A stretch of 64,000 nt of DNA from a virus. The number at the start of each line of letters is the position of its first letter. Position 1 is the first letter of the stretch. The stretch lies in the IMG/VR virus record IMGVR_UViG_3300035188_000277, positions 62,001 through 126,000 of that record. The stretch is one strand, 5' to 3'. Under the pieces are notes generated by a model, which had not been told where the DNA came from, ran no database searches, and saw only the letters and a list, made by a program, of their open reading frames with translations. Shown piece by piece: positions 36,769 through 45,106 of this stretch. The position numbers and the translations under genes were made by a program.

Positions 36769-37617
36769 TTATCCTTGCTCGAATTTTATCTGTGGAGACT
36801 TGATAGTAATTGAACCACTTTCGATAGTAATTGTAGAACTACCAACTTTGAGTTCGATTTTAGTATCGCTCTCTATTTTTGTATCGCTTTTAGATTTGGT
36901 GCTTATTTTCGCCCCAGAATTAGCAGTCATGTCCTGATCGGACTGGAACAGCATGGTGTCCTGAGAAAACGCCTTGAATGCTTGTTTAGACTCTAATTTG
37001 ATTTTCTGCTTGGCAAAAGCGTCCCAGTTTTCATTGAAATAATATGCGGTGTCTTTGTTGTTCATTTGGACATATTTGCCCTCATGACCATCTACTGTAT
37101 CGCCTTCGACCTTAGTATATTTGTTCTTTTTGAAGGTTTGTCTATGATCGCCATTAACGCCAACATCGTTTGTACCTGAAGATCCACCAGCAATAATTTT
37201 TGCAGAGCCGTCTTTCACAAGCTCGATTTTCTTACCACCGATACCGAACATGCCGTTCATTTTGGCTACAAAAGAACCATCACCACCAGACTCTAATCTA
37301 AAAGTTGACTCTGTATTAAAATCGTAATGACCGTCGACGTGAACAGAATGACCTGCTCCAGCATATGAGTGTTTATTTCCTGGAGTTATTTCAAAATGAC
37401 CTTCTTTGACATCATCATCTGCTTCAGTTACTTGATAACCACCAGAAGGGTTTAATTTCTGACGAAAAGTTTTCTTTCCTTCTTCAGCGTTTACATATAC
37501 CCAATCATGACCACCACATTCGTCCCAATTACCATGAACGAAACCGTATTTTGGTTTGGTTTTCTGGTTACAGACTTTAGACTTTGGTGCTTTTTTGTTA
37601 TAATCCTTATGCGCCAT
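36769..37617 (-). CDS. 5: Central spike beta-helix protein (gp5 C-terminal part)
   Basis: A protein of 282 residues if read from MAHKDYNKK at 37617, which overlaps the upstream stop and is preceded by a GAAGAG site; a start five codons upstream (37632) is possible. The C-terminal half is a regular alternation (DTKIESDTKIELKVGSSTIT, then ESGSITIKSP) typical of the gp5 triple beta-helix needle. The N-terminal half has conserved Cys/Trp segments but no OB fold and no lysozyme motif. It is thus only the needle part of T4 gp5; the OB part is a separate gene at 39223-39519. It bears the PAAR tip encoded next. Confidence 0.82.
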   Translation of the reverse strand: MAHKDYNKKAPKSKVCNQKTKPKYGFVHGNWDECGGHDWVYVNAEEGKKTFRQKLNPSGGYQVTEADDDVKEGHFEITPGNKHSYAGAGHSVHVDGHYDFNTESTFRLESGGDGSFVAKMNGMFGIGGKKIELVKDGSAKIIAGGSSGTNDVGVNGDHRQTFKKNKYTKVEGDTVDGHEGKYVQMNNKDTAYYFNENWDAFAKQKIKLESKQAFKAFSQDTMLFQSDQDMTANSGAKISTKSKSDTKIESDTKIELKVGSSTITIESGSITIKSPQIKFEQG

Positions 37618-39223
37618 TTGTAGTCTCTTCAATTCCTAGTAGTGTTAGTAATGTTTGCATATCTGATATTTCAGTGTTAGAAAGACCGCTGTTGGTTTGT
37701 TCCGACCATGCACCAGATCCACCAATAGTTGCGTCGGGGAAGCCAGAACCTGCTCCTCCTCCACCACCACCAGAGCCTCCTCCAAGGCCACCAAAACCAC
37801 CCATTAGACTGCCCATCATTCCACCAATATCACCTCCGCCCAAAATTCCTCCGAGTGTTCCAAAACCACCCATACCGCCGATTTGAGCAAGACTACCCAA
37901 TCCGCCAAGTGCGCCACCGAGCCCACCACCGCCGAGTGCTTGCATTCCGACTTGTAGAATTTGATTGTTCATTCCCATTTGTTTCTGGAAATCTTCCATA
38001 ACACTGGCTGTGCTTCCCGCAACCGTTCCGTTTTTTGATCCGATTTGTTCTTGTTGGAACATCTGAATAAGCTGCATCAACAGACCGATTAACATACCCA
38101 TCATAGCAGCCATGTTGTTTCCGCCGCCTCCGCCACCAGCATTATTACCAATAATTAAGTTTCCTTGTTGAACTTCAATCTGTTTAATCCATTTATCAAG
38201 AACATCGTTCAAATAACGTGGGAATAATGGATCTGCTCCCTGACTAATAGTATATTGGGTTGGATCAACATAGAAATATTTGTCAAGATCAGCAGCAATA
38301 CCACGTTCAACATTTGAGTAAATTTCCTCTTGTGCAGAAGCAAACGTATAAGTTCCCAATTCTCTTCTAACGTAATAAATTGTAGCTGTTAGGTCGTTGG
38401 GATCGATCCATTGATCGTAGCCTGGATATGGTTCGTTAGCAGGAGAACCATAATATTGTTTCTGGTAAAAGTCTGGAACTTCTTCTAGTGTAACTAGATT
38501 AGTTGGAACGATATCTCCATAATACGTTTCGTCATAAGAAGAAACTGGAATATTCAATGGTCCATAATAAATTGCTACTTTTAACAGAGCAGAAATCGCT
38601 TTAATGACGATTGGTTGATACCAGCTGTCTAATTGTTGTAATCCGCCATTAGGTAGAGTAATAAGAACGAACATTTTAATTACTCGTTCGAATCCAAATT
38701 TCTTGATAAGAATAGCGAGCGCCCCAACGAAACCATCAGTAAGAACGATACTCATTCCTGATGGTGTTCCTGTGACTGTGAAACCGCTATTACCACCACC
38801 AGAACCACCACCAAGACCAGCGCCCATACTCATAATGCCCATAATCATAGACATGTTTTGGTATAATTGAGGTATTTGCTGTGCTTGACCTTGAGGGTCT
38901 ACTTCTTTAACAGCTTTTGGTAGATCTTTAGTTCCCTTTTTAGCAGCAGCCGTTGTTGGTTTGTCACCACTCGGTGCAACTTTCTTTCTTACATCTTCGA
39001 GCTTTTTGGCTTTGTTTTTTTCAACTCCTGGAGACTCTGGATATTTTGGATCTTCGGTTTTTGGTTTTTCCTGACCAAGAAATTGATTAAAGAAAATAGT
39101 TAAATCTTTGTCAAAGAAATTTTCTTCGTCTGTGCTAGAAAAACCAGGAGTATCTGGACCTGCATTTTTAGGTTCGATCTTACCACCAGTCTTTTGGTCT
39201 TTTTGTTTAATCTTATTTGCCAT
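37607..39223 (-). CDS. Gly/Met-rich hub-region structural protein, unrecognised
   Basis: A 538-residue protein lying between the OB and the needle parts of gp5. Residues 1-115 are charged and low in complexity. A central ordered domain (about 155-355) contains LLKVAIYYGPLNIPVSSYDE and PGYDQWIDPNDLTATIYYVR. Two hydrophobic Gly/Met segments (near 125-145 and 370-395, MAAMMGMLIGLLMQLIQMFQ) and a long poly-Gly C-terminal stretch follow. No family recognised. Position suggests a hub or needle-associated protein, possibly one that enters or contacts the membrane. The end overlaps the needle gene by about 11-26 bases depending on its start. Confidence 0.72.
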   Translation of the reverse strand: MANKIKQKDQKTGGKIEPKNAGPDTPGFSSTDEENFFDKDLTIFFNQFLGQEKPKTEDPKYPESPGVEKNKAKKLEDVRKKVAPSGDKPTTAAAKKGTKDLPKAVKEVDPQGQAQQIPQLYQNMSMIMGIMSMGAGLGGGSGGGNSGFTVTGTPSGMSIVLTDGFVGALAILIKKFGFERVIKMFVLITLPNGGLQQLDSWYQPIVIKAISALLKVAIYYGPLNIPVSSYDETYYGDIVPTNLVTLEEVPDFYQKQYYGSPANEPYPGYDQWIDPNDLTATIYYVRRELGTYTFASAQEEIYSNVERGIAADLDKYFYVDPTQYTISQGADPLFPRYLNDVLDKWIKQIEVQQGNLIIGNNAGGGGGGNNMAAMMGMLIGLLMQLIQMFQQEQIGSKNGTVAGSTASVMEDFQKQMGMNNQILQVGMQALGGGGLGGALGGLGSLAQIGGMGGFGTLGGILGGGDIGGMMGSLMGGFGGLGGGSGGGGGGAGSGFPDATIGGSGAWSEQTNSGLSNTEISDMQTLLTLLGIEETTNGA

Positions 39224-39519
39224 TATGCGTCGTCCAATTCTCCACGTGCAATCGAACCTAATACGATTGGATACAATTCTTCGGTGTCATGTTCCATATA
39301 ACCAACAATAACTCTAGAACCCACCTTCAGCCCGAACGGTGTTGGACCAATTTTATGAGTAGATGCATGAGTTACTGGTTGCATAAGAATAGCCCAAGGA
39401 AGGTCTTCGTCCTTGACTTTCTGTGTGTCGTCTTGATGACCATGTAAACGTATTTTTACACGACCAGATTTTGTTGGGTCTTTCTTATATTCAACTACAT
39501 AACCTGTTCTTAATTTCAC
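39223..39519 (-). CDS. 5: gp5 N-terminal OB-fold protein as a separate gene
   Basis: A 98-residue protein: YVVEYKKDPTKSGRVKIRLH, then LPWAILMQPVTHAS and LKVGSRVIVGYME, ending in a GSI segment. This is the OB fold found at the N-terminus of T4 gp5 and gpV-like spikes, which sits below the gp27 trimer. In T4 it is fused to the lysozyme and the beta-helix; here it stands alone. The start overlaps the gp27-like stop by 4 bases. Confidence 0.82.
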   Translation of the reverse strand: MKLRTGYVVEYKKDPTKSGRVKIRLHGHQDDTQKVKDEDLPWAILMQPVTHASTHKIGPTPFGLKVGSRVIVGYMEHDTEELYPIVLGSIARGELDDA

Positions 39520-40763
39520 GGTTGACCTCCACCACTTTGATCAAATGCACCACCTTTAATAACTCTAAGAATCATAGTAGCTCTTGGGGTTTGTCCCAGC
39601 GGTTTAATTTTTGTTCTAATTGCAACAACACAAACCTGACCGTTGAATTGTTTTTCTTTACCTGAACCATCAGCAGTTCTCGCAGGAATATCAAGTTTAA
39701 TCATAGAACCCAATTTAATCTTTGGGTTGAAATAGGTTTCCAGCTCTGCAGAATTTTGCATCAAATAAGAAAGAAAATTTGCTCTATTATCTCTGGCATC
39801 TGCTGTTTTGTGTTTATCTTTGTCGTTCGCTTTGTCAAAAGTTGTATAATGATGGACAGCGTCAGCGTGTTGAGCCTGACCAGTATATTCTGGCTGTCCA
39901 GGAAGTTTAAACTGTTGAGGCTGATCTGGATCTGGCGAAGAAACTTTATGTGTTGTCAAATTAAACGTTTTCTGCGCTGATTTAGTTAACACTCGAGTCG
40001 GGGTAAAAAACGAATCAGAAGCCTTGAACCACATTATAGAGTTTTGTCTATCTTGATCGCTTGCATTAGAAGCGTCGAGTGTTGTTGTTTGTTTTAATGT
40101 AACGACTGGTTGTTCTTTGAACAGTTTTTCGAAAGTAGAAAATACATACTTTTGCTGATCGCCTGTTTCCTGAAACAAAACATAACAAGAAGATTTATCT
40201 TCCTGGGAAACGTGTAGACGATTTAAGTGTTTTAATGCATCTAGAGGATGTTTATTATTAAGAATAACTCTTCTTTTACCGTCTGTCTTACTCTTTTTGT
40301 CGATTTGTAATTTGGTCTTGAAACCTTTTTTCACAACATCTTCTACAATATTGTCAGTCGTGTCGTTATAGCTTTTCTGCATATAATTACCTTGAGCGTT
40401 TAATAGCTCAGGACATACTGCACGGATATCATATTGTTTGTGTTTTAGGTTGGAAATATTATGAATCGACTGATCGTTCAGATTTTTATTCTGATACATT
40501 TTCAACTTATATTTCTTTTGACCGCCGCTGAAACCACTGTCGGCTCCGGACAATGTTATCTCTATGTCTTTATCATACGCTCCTTGGATATTATTTTTAC
40601 CAAGAGCGTCACTATGATCTAGGACTCTAACTTCTGCAACTGGACCATATGGATTTAGAATGTCTTCATAGATATTCAAACCAACATAACTAGCTTGTTT
40701 GAAATTTGTTAAATCCAAATCTCCAATTTTTAGAGAAGATATTTTAATATCACCAGCTGGCAT
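39516..40763 (-). CDS. 27: Baseplate hub protein gp27-like
   Basis: A 415-residue protein directly before the OB-fold spike gene. The N-terminal half is beta-rich (YVGLNIYEDILNPYGPVAEV, then RVLDHSDALG), as in gp27/gpD tube-like hub domains. The C-terminal half ends in an OB-like section (KLGSMIKLDIPARTADGSGK, then FNGQVCVVAIRTKI). gp27 trimers adapt the sixfold tube to the threefold spike. Identification relies on context plus this domain pattern; direct similarity to T4 gp27 is low. Confidence 0.75.
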   Translation of the reverse strand: MPAGDIKISSLKIGDLDLTNFKQASYVGLNIYEDILNPYGPVAEVRVLDHSDALGKNNIQGAYDKDIEITLSGADSGFSGGQKKYKLKMYQNKNLNDQSIHNISNLKHKQYDIRAVCPELLNAQGNYMQKSYNDTTDNIVEDVVKKGFKTKLQIDKKSKTDGKRRVILNNKHPLDALKHLNRLHVSQEDKSSCYVLFQETGDQQKYVFSTFEKLFKEQPVVTLKQTTTLDASNASDQDRQNSIMWFKASDSFFTPTRVLTKSAQKTFNLTTHKVSSPDPDQPQQFKLPGQPEYTGQAQHADAVHHYTTFDKANDKDKHKTADARDNRANFLSYLMQNSAELETYFNPKIKLGSMIKLDIPARTADGSGKEKQFNGQVCVVAIRTKIKPLGQTPRATMILRVIKGGAFDQSGGGQP

Positions 40764-40764
40764 A

Positions 40765-41742
40765 TTAGAAAGGTTCCTTCATCAAGTTAATTAAATTGTC
40801 AACAGCGACTTCTGAAAGATTCTTTTCCATCACTCTGATGGTTTTGTTGTATTCGTTCTTTTCTTCTTCATAATCGTAATATGAAACGCTTTCCCAATAT
40901 CTTTCTTCATCGGCTGCAATGTTATTTGCTACAACTATCACAGAATCATTTGTTGATTCGTTCTCAACAATAGTTATAGCTACGTTTATTTGGCTTTCTG
41001 TTCCATAAATGTAACTATTACCAGTGACCACAATACCAGCTGTATTATTAGTTTCGTATTGCCCTCTCATGTGTTGCAAATAAACGAAATTAAGGTTAGT
41101 GTTAGTCAAAAGCGAAGAATTGACATATACATTTACTGTGTTCGACATAACAAATTGACCGTTACCAGTATTATAATTATCAAAAACAACTTCAACAATT
41201 TCGTTATTGACAAATGCGCTTAACTGGTATGCATTAGCAGATACGGAATATCTAACTATCTTATTCGTATCTTTATTCCAATTTGACTCTTTTCTTTTAT
41301 AAGAATATACAACGCCGTTTTTGTAAATTGGTTCCCAGTAATATTGTTGCGCAACAGTTAGTGAGTTATATTCAGCTGTACCAATATTATTACCTTTATC
41401 AGACTCCCAATTATTTCTATAATATTTTATTTTTTGTTGGGCGTCTGGGATAGATCCATATTTCTTTGTTATGAAATCTGTAAATTGTTGGTTGTCTAGA
41501 TACCATTCGTAATAAGGGTCAATTATTTTATTGGAAATGTAGAGAATCCAGCTTTTATAACTGTCCTCATAATATCGATGTGAGAAATGATCAGCCCTTT
41601 CAGCGTTAGAAATATCGTATGGATAAAACACGTATGGGCTTTCAGATACTCTATCCAATAGAGTTACTCTTTTGGTGATATCAACGACTTGATTGTTACT
41701 GTAAGTTATTACAGGAAATTTTTCGAAATATCTTTCTGGCAT
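40765..41742 (-). CDS. 53: Baseplate wedge protein gp53
   Basis: A 325-residue protein with the gp53 signature: YFEKFPVITYSNNQVVDITK, then SPYVFYPYDISNAERADHFS and YYEDSYKSWILYISNKIIDP. This LysM-like wedge protein links gp6 and gp25 and joins neighbouring wedges. It is longer than T4 gp53 (196) because of an Asn-rich insertion in residues 170-270. It lies after gp48 and before the hub gene; starts and stops abut. Confidence 0.9.
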   Translation of the reverse strand: MPERYFEKFPVITYSNNQVVDITKRVTLLDRVSESPYVFYPYDISNAERADHFSHRYYEDSYKSWILYISNKIIDPYYEWYLDNQQFTDFITKKYGSIPDAQQKIKYYRNNWESDKGNNIGTAEYNSLTVAQQYYWEPIYKNGVVYSYKRKESNWNKDTNKIVRYSVSANAYQLSAFVNNEIVEVVFDNYNTGNGQFVMSNTVNVYVNSSLLTNTNLNFVYLQHMRGQYETNNTAGIVVTGNSYIYGTESQINVAITIVENESTNDSVIVVANNIAADEERYWESVSYYDYEEEKNEYNKTIRVMEKNLSEVAVDNLINLMKEPF

Positions 41743-42441
41743 TTATGGATCCATCATTCTTATTTGATCTTCTGTCCATAGCTGAATCTCTCTCAGCCTT
41801 AGTGTAAGACCTACTACTGTGGGTGCACCGCTTTTATAAAATGATGGTCCGCCAGCGGCTGTATAATCTGCTGAAACTGTGATTACGGCGCAAGGTTTAA
41901 GTGCGAACAAATAATCTTTTGGGTTAAATGTAACTTGACAAATTTTAGGATATTTATAGGCAGCTCCCATGAGAGCTAATTTTGGCGCTGCACTAGCCTT
42001 AAACTCTTTAATCATTTTCTTCAAATTATTCGATTCAGTTTTATTCGAAGCAGAAAGAGTCCATTGTAACTCGTGTTCTTTATAAGTTGGTCTTTTATAA
42101 GTCATGAACACTAATGGACTAAGATAAGATGTTCCGCCACCAGCAGCGCCGCCAATTTGAGCCATCTGAAGCAAAGAACTACCCATCGTCGAAGCGTCAT
42201 ATTCGCTCCATATTTGAGAATTGTTATCAACTATTCTTTTTGGTAAAGGTAGTTTAAATTGACCACCAAAACTGAAATTATATCCTGAACCTCCCCCCAA
42301 AAGAGCTCCTGGATTGGCAGAATAATCAGAGAACGAAATACTAGTGTAATATTGTCTATCGCCTTGAAGCAAATCTGAAGGAAAAACATTACCTCCATTA
42401 TTTTGTTTCTGAGGTTGAGTTGGAAAATTAAAGTTGGCCAT
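41743..42441 (-). CDS. 48: Baseplate tail tube cap gp48
   Basis: A 232-residue protein. The segment FKLPLPKRIVDNNSQIWSEY and the later FNPKDYLFALKPCAVITVSA plus GLTLRLREIQLWTEDQIR are conserved in gp48, the tube-like ring on top of the hub. The Gly/Ala-rich middle is typical. It is the first minus-strand gene left of the divergent promoter region at 42442-42494 and is followed at once by gene 53. Confidence 0.83.
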   Translation of the reverse strand: MANFNFPTQPQKQNNGGNVFPSDLLQGDRQYYTSISFSDYSANPGALLGGGSGYNFSFGGQFKLPLPKRIVDNNSQIWSEYDASTMGSSLLQMAQIGGAAGGGTSYLSPLVFMTYKRPTYKEHELQWTLSASNKTESNNLKKMIKEFKASAAPKLALMGAAYKYPKICQVTFNPKDYLFALKPCAVITVSADYTAAGGPSFYKSGAPTVVGLTLRLREIQLWTEDQIRMMDP

Positions 42442-42453
42442 CTTTACCCTTTT

Positions 42454-42462
42454 TAATAAATA
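42454..42462 (+). promoter_or_regulatory. Late-type promoter, rightward
   Basis: TAATAAATA on the plus strand, 33 bases before the gene 4 ATG. It is one half of an inverted pair in the 53-base divergent gap. Confidence 0.65.
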
Positions 42463-42474
42463 AGGTTTTATCTT

Positions 42475-42483
42475 TATTTATTA
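42475..42483 (-). promoter_or_regulatory. Late-type promoter, leftward
   Basis: TAATAAATA on the minus strand, 34 bases before the gp48 ATG. Together with 42454-42462 it forms face-to-face late promoters whose start sites should cross. Confidence 0.65.
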
Positions 42484-42494
42484 GAAATCTGAGA

Positions 42495-42941
42495 ATGGCT
42501 ACTCACAAAGGTTATTTTAATCCAAGAAACCCGAACAAATACAAGGGCGATCCAACAAACATAATCTATAGATCTAGATGGGAATCCGTTCTCATGGCTC
42601 GGTTGGATAAGGATCCCAACGTTATATGGTGGCAAAGCGAAGAAACGATAGTCCCATATCGTTCGCCTCTGGATAATAGAATTCATCGTTATTATGTTGA
42701 TTTCACCGCTAGGTTAAAAACACCGAACGGCGGAACGAGAACTGTTTTGATTGAAGTGAAACCAGCTGCTCAGTGCAGACCACCTCCGCTCATGGAAGGG
42801 CGCAAAACAAAACGATATATAAATGAGGTAATGCGTTGGGGTGTGAACTCTGCTAAATGGAAAGCTGCTCGTGAATACTGTAAAGACAGGGGTTACGAGT
42901 TTATTATTATGACCGAAAAAGAACTAGGAATCAAATTTTAA
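42495..42941 (+). CDS. 4: Head completion nuclease-fold protein gp4
   Basis: A 148-residue protein of T4 gp4 (gp50/65) type. It has YRSRWESVLMARLDKDPNVI near residue 25, WWQSEETIVPYRSP, and YYVDFTARLK followed by LIEVKP: the Glu, Asp and ExK arrangement of a TnsA/restriction-like nuclease fold. T4 gp4 completes heads after packaging. It is the first plus-strand gene and overlaps the next by one base (TAATG). Confidence 0.9.
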   Translation: MATHKGYFNPRNPNKYKGDPTNIIYRSRWESVLMARLDKDPNVIWWQSEETIVPYRSPLDNRIHRYYVDFTARLKTPNGGTRTVLIEVKPAAQCRPPPLMEGRKTKRYINEVMRWGVNSAKWKAAREYCKDRGYEFIIMTEKELGIKF

Positions 42942-43504
42942 TGTCAAACAGATTTAGTAAACTTCTGAGATCTACCGCTATGGACTTATCGAATAAGTCC
43001 AAAGATTCTTCTCAGTGGTATCAAGACACTGTATCGAATATGGGTAAAAGAGACCCTAACAAGATATTCGAGAAAAGCAGCAGCCCTCAAATTGGCGCTC
43101 TGATGTTATTTCTGTATGATCCCAAATATAAAAACACTCTCCCTTTTTATGACGCTCATCCTTTAGTATTTCCTGTTGAGATGTATCATGACGGTTTTCT
43201 AGGAATCAACCTTCATTATCTGCCTCCTTTGGCCAGAGTTAATATGATGAAGGGATTAGTCGATATTAATGATAACGATAAATATATACAAAATAAAAAA
43301 TTGGTTCTTACGTATAGTTTACTAAAATACTATTCTAACCAATTAAGAGGCGTTGAGAACTGCATAAAGAGATATCTCTTCAATCATGTAAGAAGTTCTT
43401 TTTATCAGGTTGATCCGCAAGATTGGGAAAAGGCTGCATTATTGCCTCTACAAAAATGGAATGTTAACCCAAATAGGCGATATGCAGGTTCGCCTCCATA
43501 TTAG
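42941..43504 (+). CDS. Virion completion protein, probably gp2-like DNA end protector
   Basis: A 187-residue protein. The conserved core is MLFLYDPKYKNTLPFYDAHP followed by PVEMYHDGFLGINLHYLPPL and then helices rich in aromatic residues (VLTYSLLKYYSNQLRGVENC). I recall this GFLGxNxHYLPP pattern from proteins annotated as gp2, which protects packaged DNA ends, in T4-like phages; gene 2 also neighbours gene 4 in T4. It is shorter than T4 gp2 (274). gp3, tail completion, is the main alternative. Confidence 0.6.
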   Translation: MSNRFSKLLRSTAMDLSNKSKDSSQWYQDTVSNMGKRDPNKIFEKSSSPQIGALMLFLYDPKYKNTLPFYDAHPLVFPVEMYHDGFLGINLHYLPPLARVNMMKGLVDINDNDKYIQNKKLVLTYSLLKYYSNQLRGVENCIKRYLFNHVRSSFYQVDPQDWEKAALLPLQKWNVNPNRRYAGSPPY

Positions 43505-43512
43505 GATCAGAA

Positions 43513-44205
43513 ATGCCATTTAATATACAAGGCTTCAAAGAAAACCTTAATTCCTACGGTTATTTGGATAACAACAGTTTTGATGTAATAATCAAAACTC
43601 CAAATATTCTTCAGAATAAAGTTCTAAACAATCAGGGTACTGATAGCGATATTCAAAGAATCGCCAAGAATTTAAAGTTGAGAGTTGAACAGGTCAGAGC
43701 TCCTGGTATTAATTTAATGACATCGCAAATACAAAGATATGGTATCGGCTCAGTACAAAATATGCCTATTAACGCTCAATTTCAAGACATAAACATGACG
43801 TTATTGATGGATCATTATGGCGAAATATGGCAGTATTGGTATAACTGGTTGAACCTAATATTTGGGTTTAACGGTCTAGAATCCGCTAATGGACCAACAA
43901 GTAATTCTTTTCCGAATTATCAAGCTGAGTATAAAGATAATTACTCAACTGTAATGCAAATTATAGTCTACGATCATTTTGGTAATTCTATTCAGAAAAT
44001 AAACCTCTATGAAGCATTTCCTGTAGCAATGAGAGAAATGCCTCTTTCCTGGGGCGATGGTAGTTTAATGAGATTGAATTTGTCAATTTCTTATACTAGC
44101 TATGCATTGGTTGGAAGTTCTGTCCAACCACAACCAGCACCACAACCACAAAGACCTTTCAGATCGATCAGAAATACAACTACGATTAGACCTGGCGTAA
44201 ATTAA
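43513..44205 (+). CDS. 54: Baseplate tube initiator, gp54-like (gp19 paralogue)
   Basis: A 230-residue protein that starts MPFNIQGFKENLNSYGYLDN, echoing the gp19 start MPFNIAAFKSNG. The tube fold is suggested by LRVEQVRAPGINLMTSQIQR and INLYEAFPVAMREMPLSWGD, the latter corresponding to the tube subunit's conserved C-terminal strand. gp54 begins tube assembly on gp48. A Pro/Gln tail (about residues 203-220) is extra. Being a tail-tube paralogue is well supported; the choice of gp54 rests on neighbours gp48 and gp26. Confidence 0.72.
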   Translation: MPFNIQGFKENLNSYGYLDNNSFDVIIKTPNILQNKVLNNQGTDSDIQRIAKNLKLRVEQVRAPGINLMTSQIQRYGIGSVQNMPINAQFQDINMTLLMDHYGEIWQYWYNWLNLIFGFNGLESANGPTSNSFPNYQAEYKDNYSTVMQIIVYDHFGNSIQKINLYEAFPVAMREMPLSWGDGSLMRLNLSISYTSYALVGSSVQPQPAPQPQRPFRSIRNTTTIRPGVN

Positions 44206-44222
44206 AATAATGGAGATATAAT

Positions 44223-44936
44223 ATGTCAACTTTGCCAAAACTTGACCACCCTATTCACAATATTGAAATACCTTCTTTGAAGAAAAATTATAAGTTTAGA
44301 CCATTTCTTGTAAAAGAAGAAAAACTGTTGCTTATGGCAAAAGAAGGCGGCAGCGATGTTGATGTTTTAGCCGCCATCAAACAAATCGTTAACAATTGTT
44401 CGCTTGATCCAAAGTTAGATATCAGCAAGTTGGCTGTGTTTGATTTAGAGTATATCTTTCTTAAGCTAAGAGCTGTTTCGGTTGACAACATAATCAAAGC
44501 ATCATACAAAGATAATGAAGATGAAACGGTTTATGAATTCGAAATCAACCTAGACGATGTGAAGGTAGAGTTTCCAGAGAAAATGGATAACAATATCAAG
44601 ATCACTAATAAATCTGGGATATCTCTGAAATACCCATCAGCAGCCCTTTACGAAGATAAAGAGTTTTTGAGTCTGGATAAAGATTATCTGTTTCAATTAA
44701 TCATTCGTTGTATCGAAAATATTTACTACGAAGATCAAGTTTATGCAGCGAAAGAATATAAAAAGGCTGACCTAGAAGAATTCCTAGAAAATTTGGATAT
44801 CAAGACATTCCAGAAAATCCAGGACTTTCTAGTTAATGTTCCTAAGATGAAATATGTAATCAATTATAAGAATTCGTTGGAGCACGATCGAGAAATCGTT
44901 CTGTCGTCGTTAAACGATTTTTTTACGTGGCGCTGA
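44223..44936 (+). CDS. 26: Baseplate hub assembly protein gp26
   Basis: A 237-residue protein of the T4 gp26 baseplate family. The N-terminus LDHPIHNIEIPSLKKNYKFR followed by PFLVKEEKLLLMAKEGG is characteristic, as is DVLAAIKQIVNNCSLDPKLD. A GGAG site lies 9 bases before the ATG. The end overlaps the gp51-like gene by 10 bases. gp26 is needed for hub assembly. Confidence 0.88.
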   Translation: MSTLPKLDHPIHNIEIPSLKKNYKFRPFLVKEEKLLLMAKEGGSDVDVLAAIKQIVNNCSLDPKLDISKLAVFDLEYIFLKLRAVSVDNIIKASYKDNEDETVYEFEINLDDVKVEFPEKMDNNIKITNKSGISLKYPSAALYEDKEFLSLDKDYLFQLIIRCIENIYYEDQVYAAKEYKKADLEEFLENLDIKTFQKIQDFLVNVPKMKYVINYKNSLEHDREIVLSSLNDFFTWR

Positions 44937-45106
44937 GTCATAACTCTTTAGCGAATTACTATAAAACAATATTTTCGTTAGCTCAGCACCATAAATATTC
45001 TATTACAGAATTAGAAAATTTAATTCCGTTTGAGAGAGATATCTATGTTGAATTGTTGATGGAGTATTTGAAGGAATTAGAGGACGCTAAACAGAGAAGC
45101 AAGTAA
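44927..45106 (+). CDS. 51: Short gp51-like hub assembly protein
   Basis: A 59-residue ORF starting at a GTG at 44927, out of frame with and overlapping the end of gene 26. It reads VALSHNSLANYYKTIFSLAQ, then HHKYSITELENLIPFERDIY and a charged end. HHKYS...LE.LIPFERDIY is the pattern of the small protein that follows gp26 in many T4-like phages and matches the C-terminal part of gp51-type hub catalysts. The next ATG begins directly after its stop. Confidence 0.75.
   Translation: MALSHNSLANYYKTIFSLAQHHKYSITELENLIPFERDIYVELLMEYLKELEDAKQRSK

Noticed and set aside
36764-36772. TATTTATTA upstream of the PAAR gene as a late promoter
   Set aside because: It touches the ATG, leaving no room for a start site; the bases serve as the ribosome-site region.
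42941-43504. gp3 tail completion protein as the call for this gene
   Set aside because: Kept only as an alternative; the GFLGxNxHYLPP pattern fits what I recall of gp2-type proteins better, but neither is certain.
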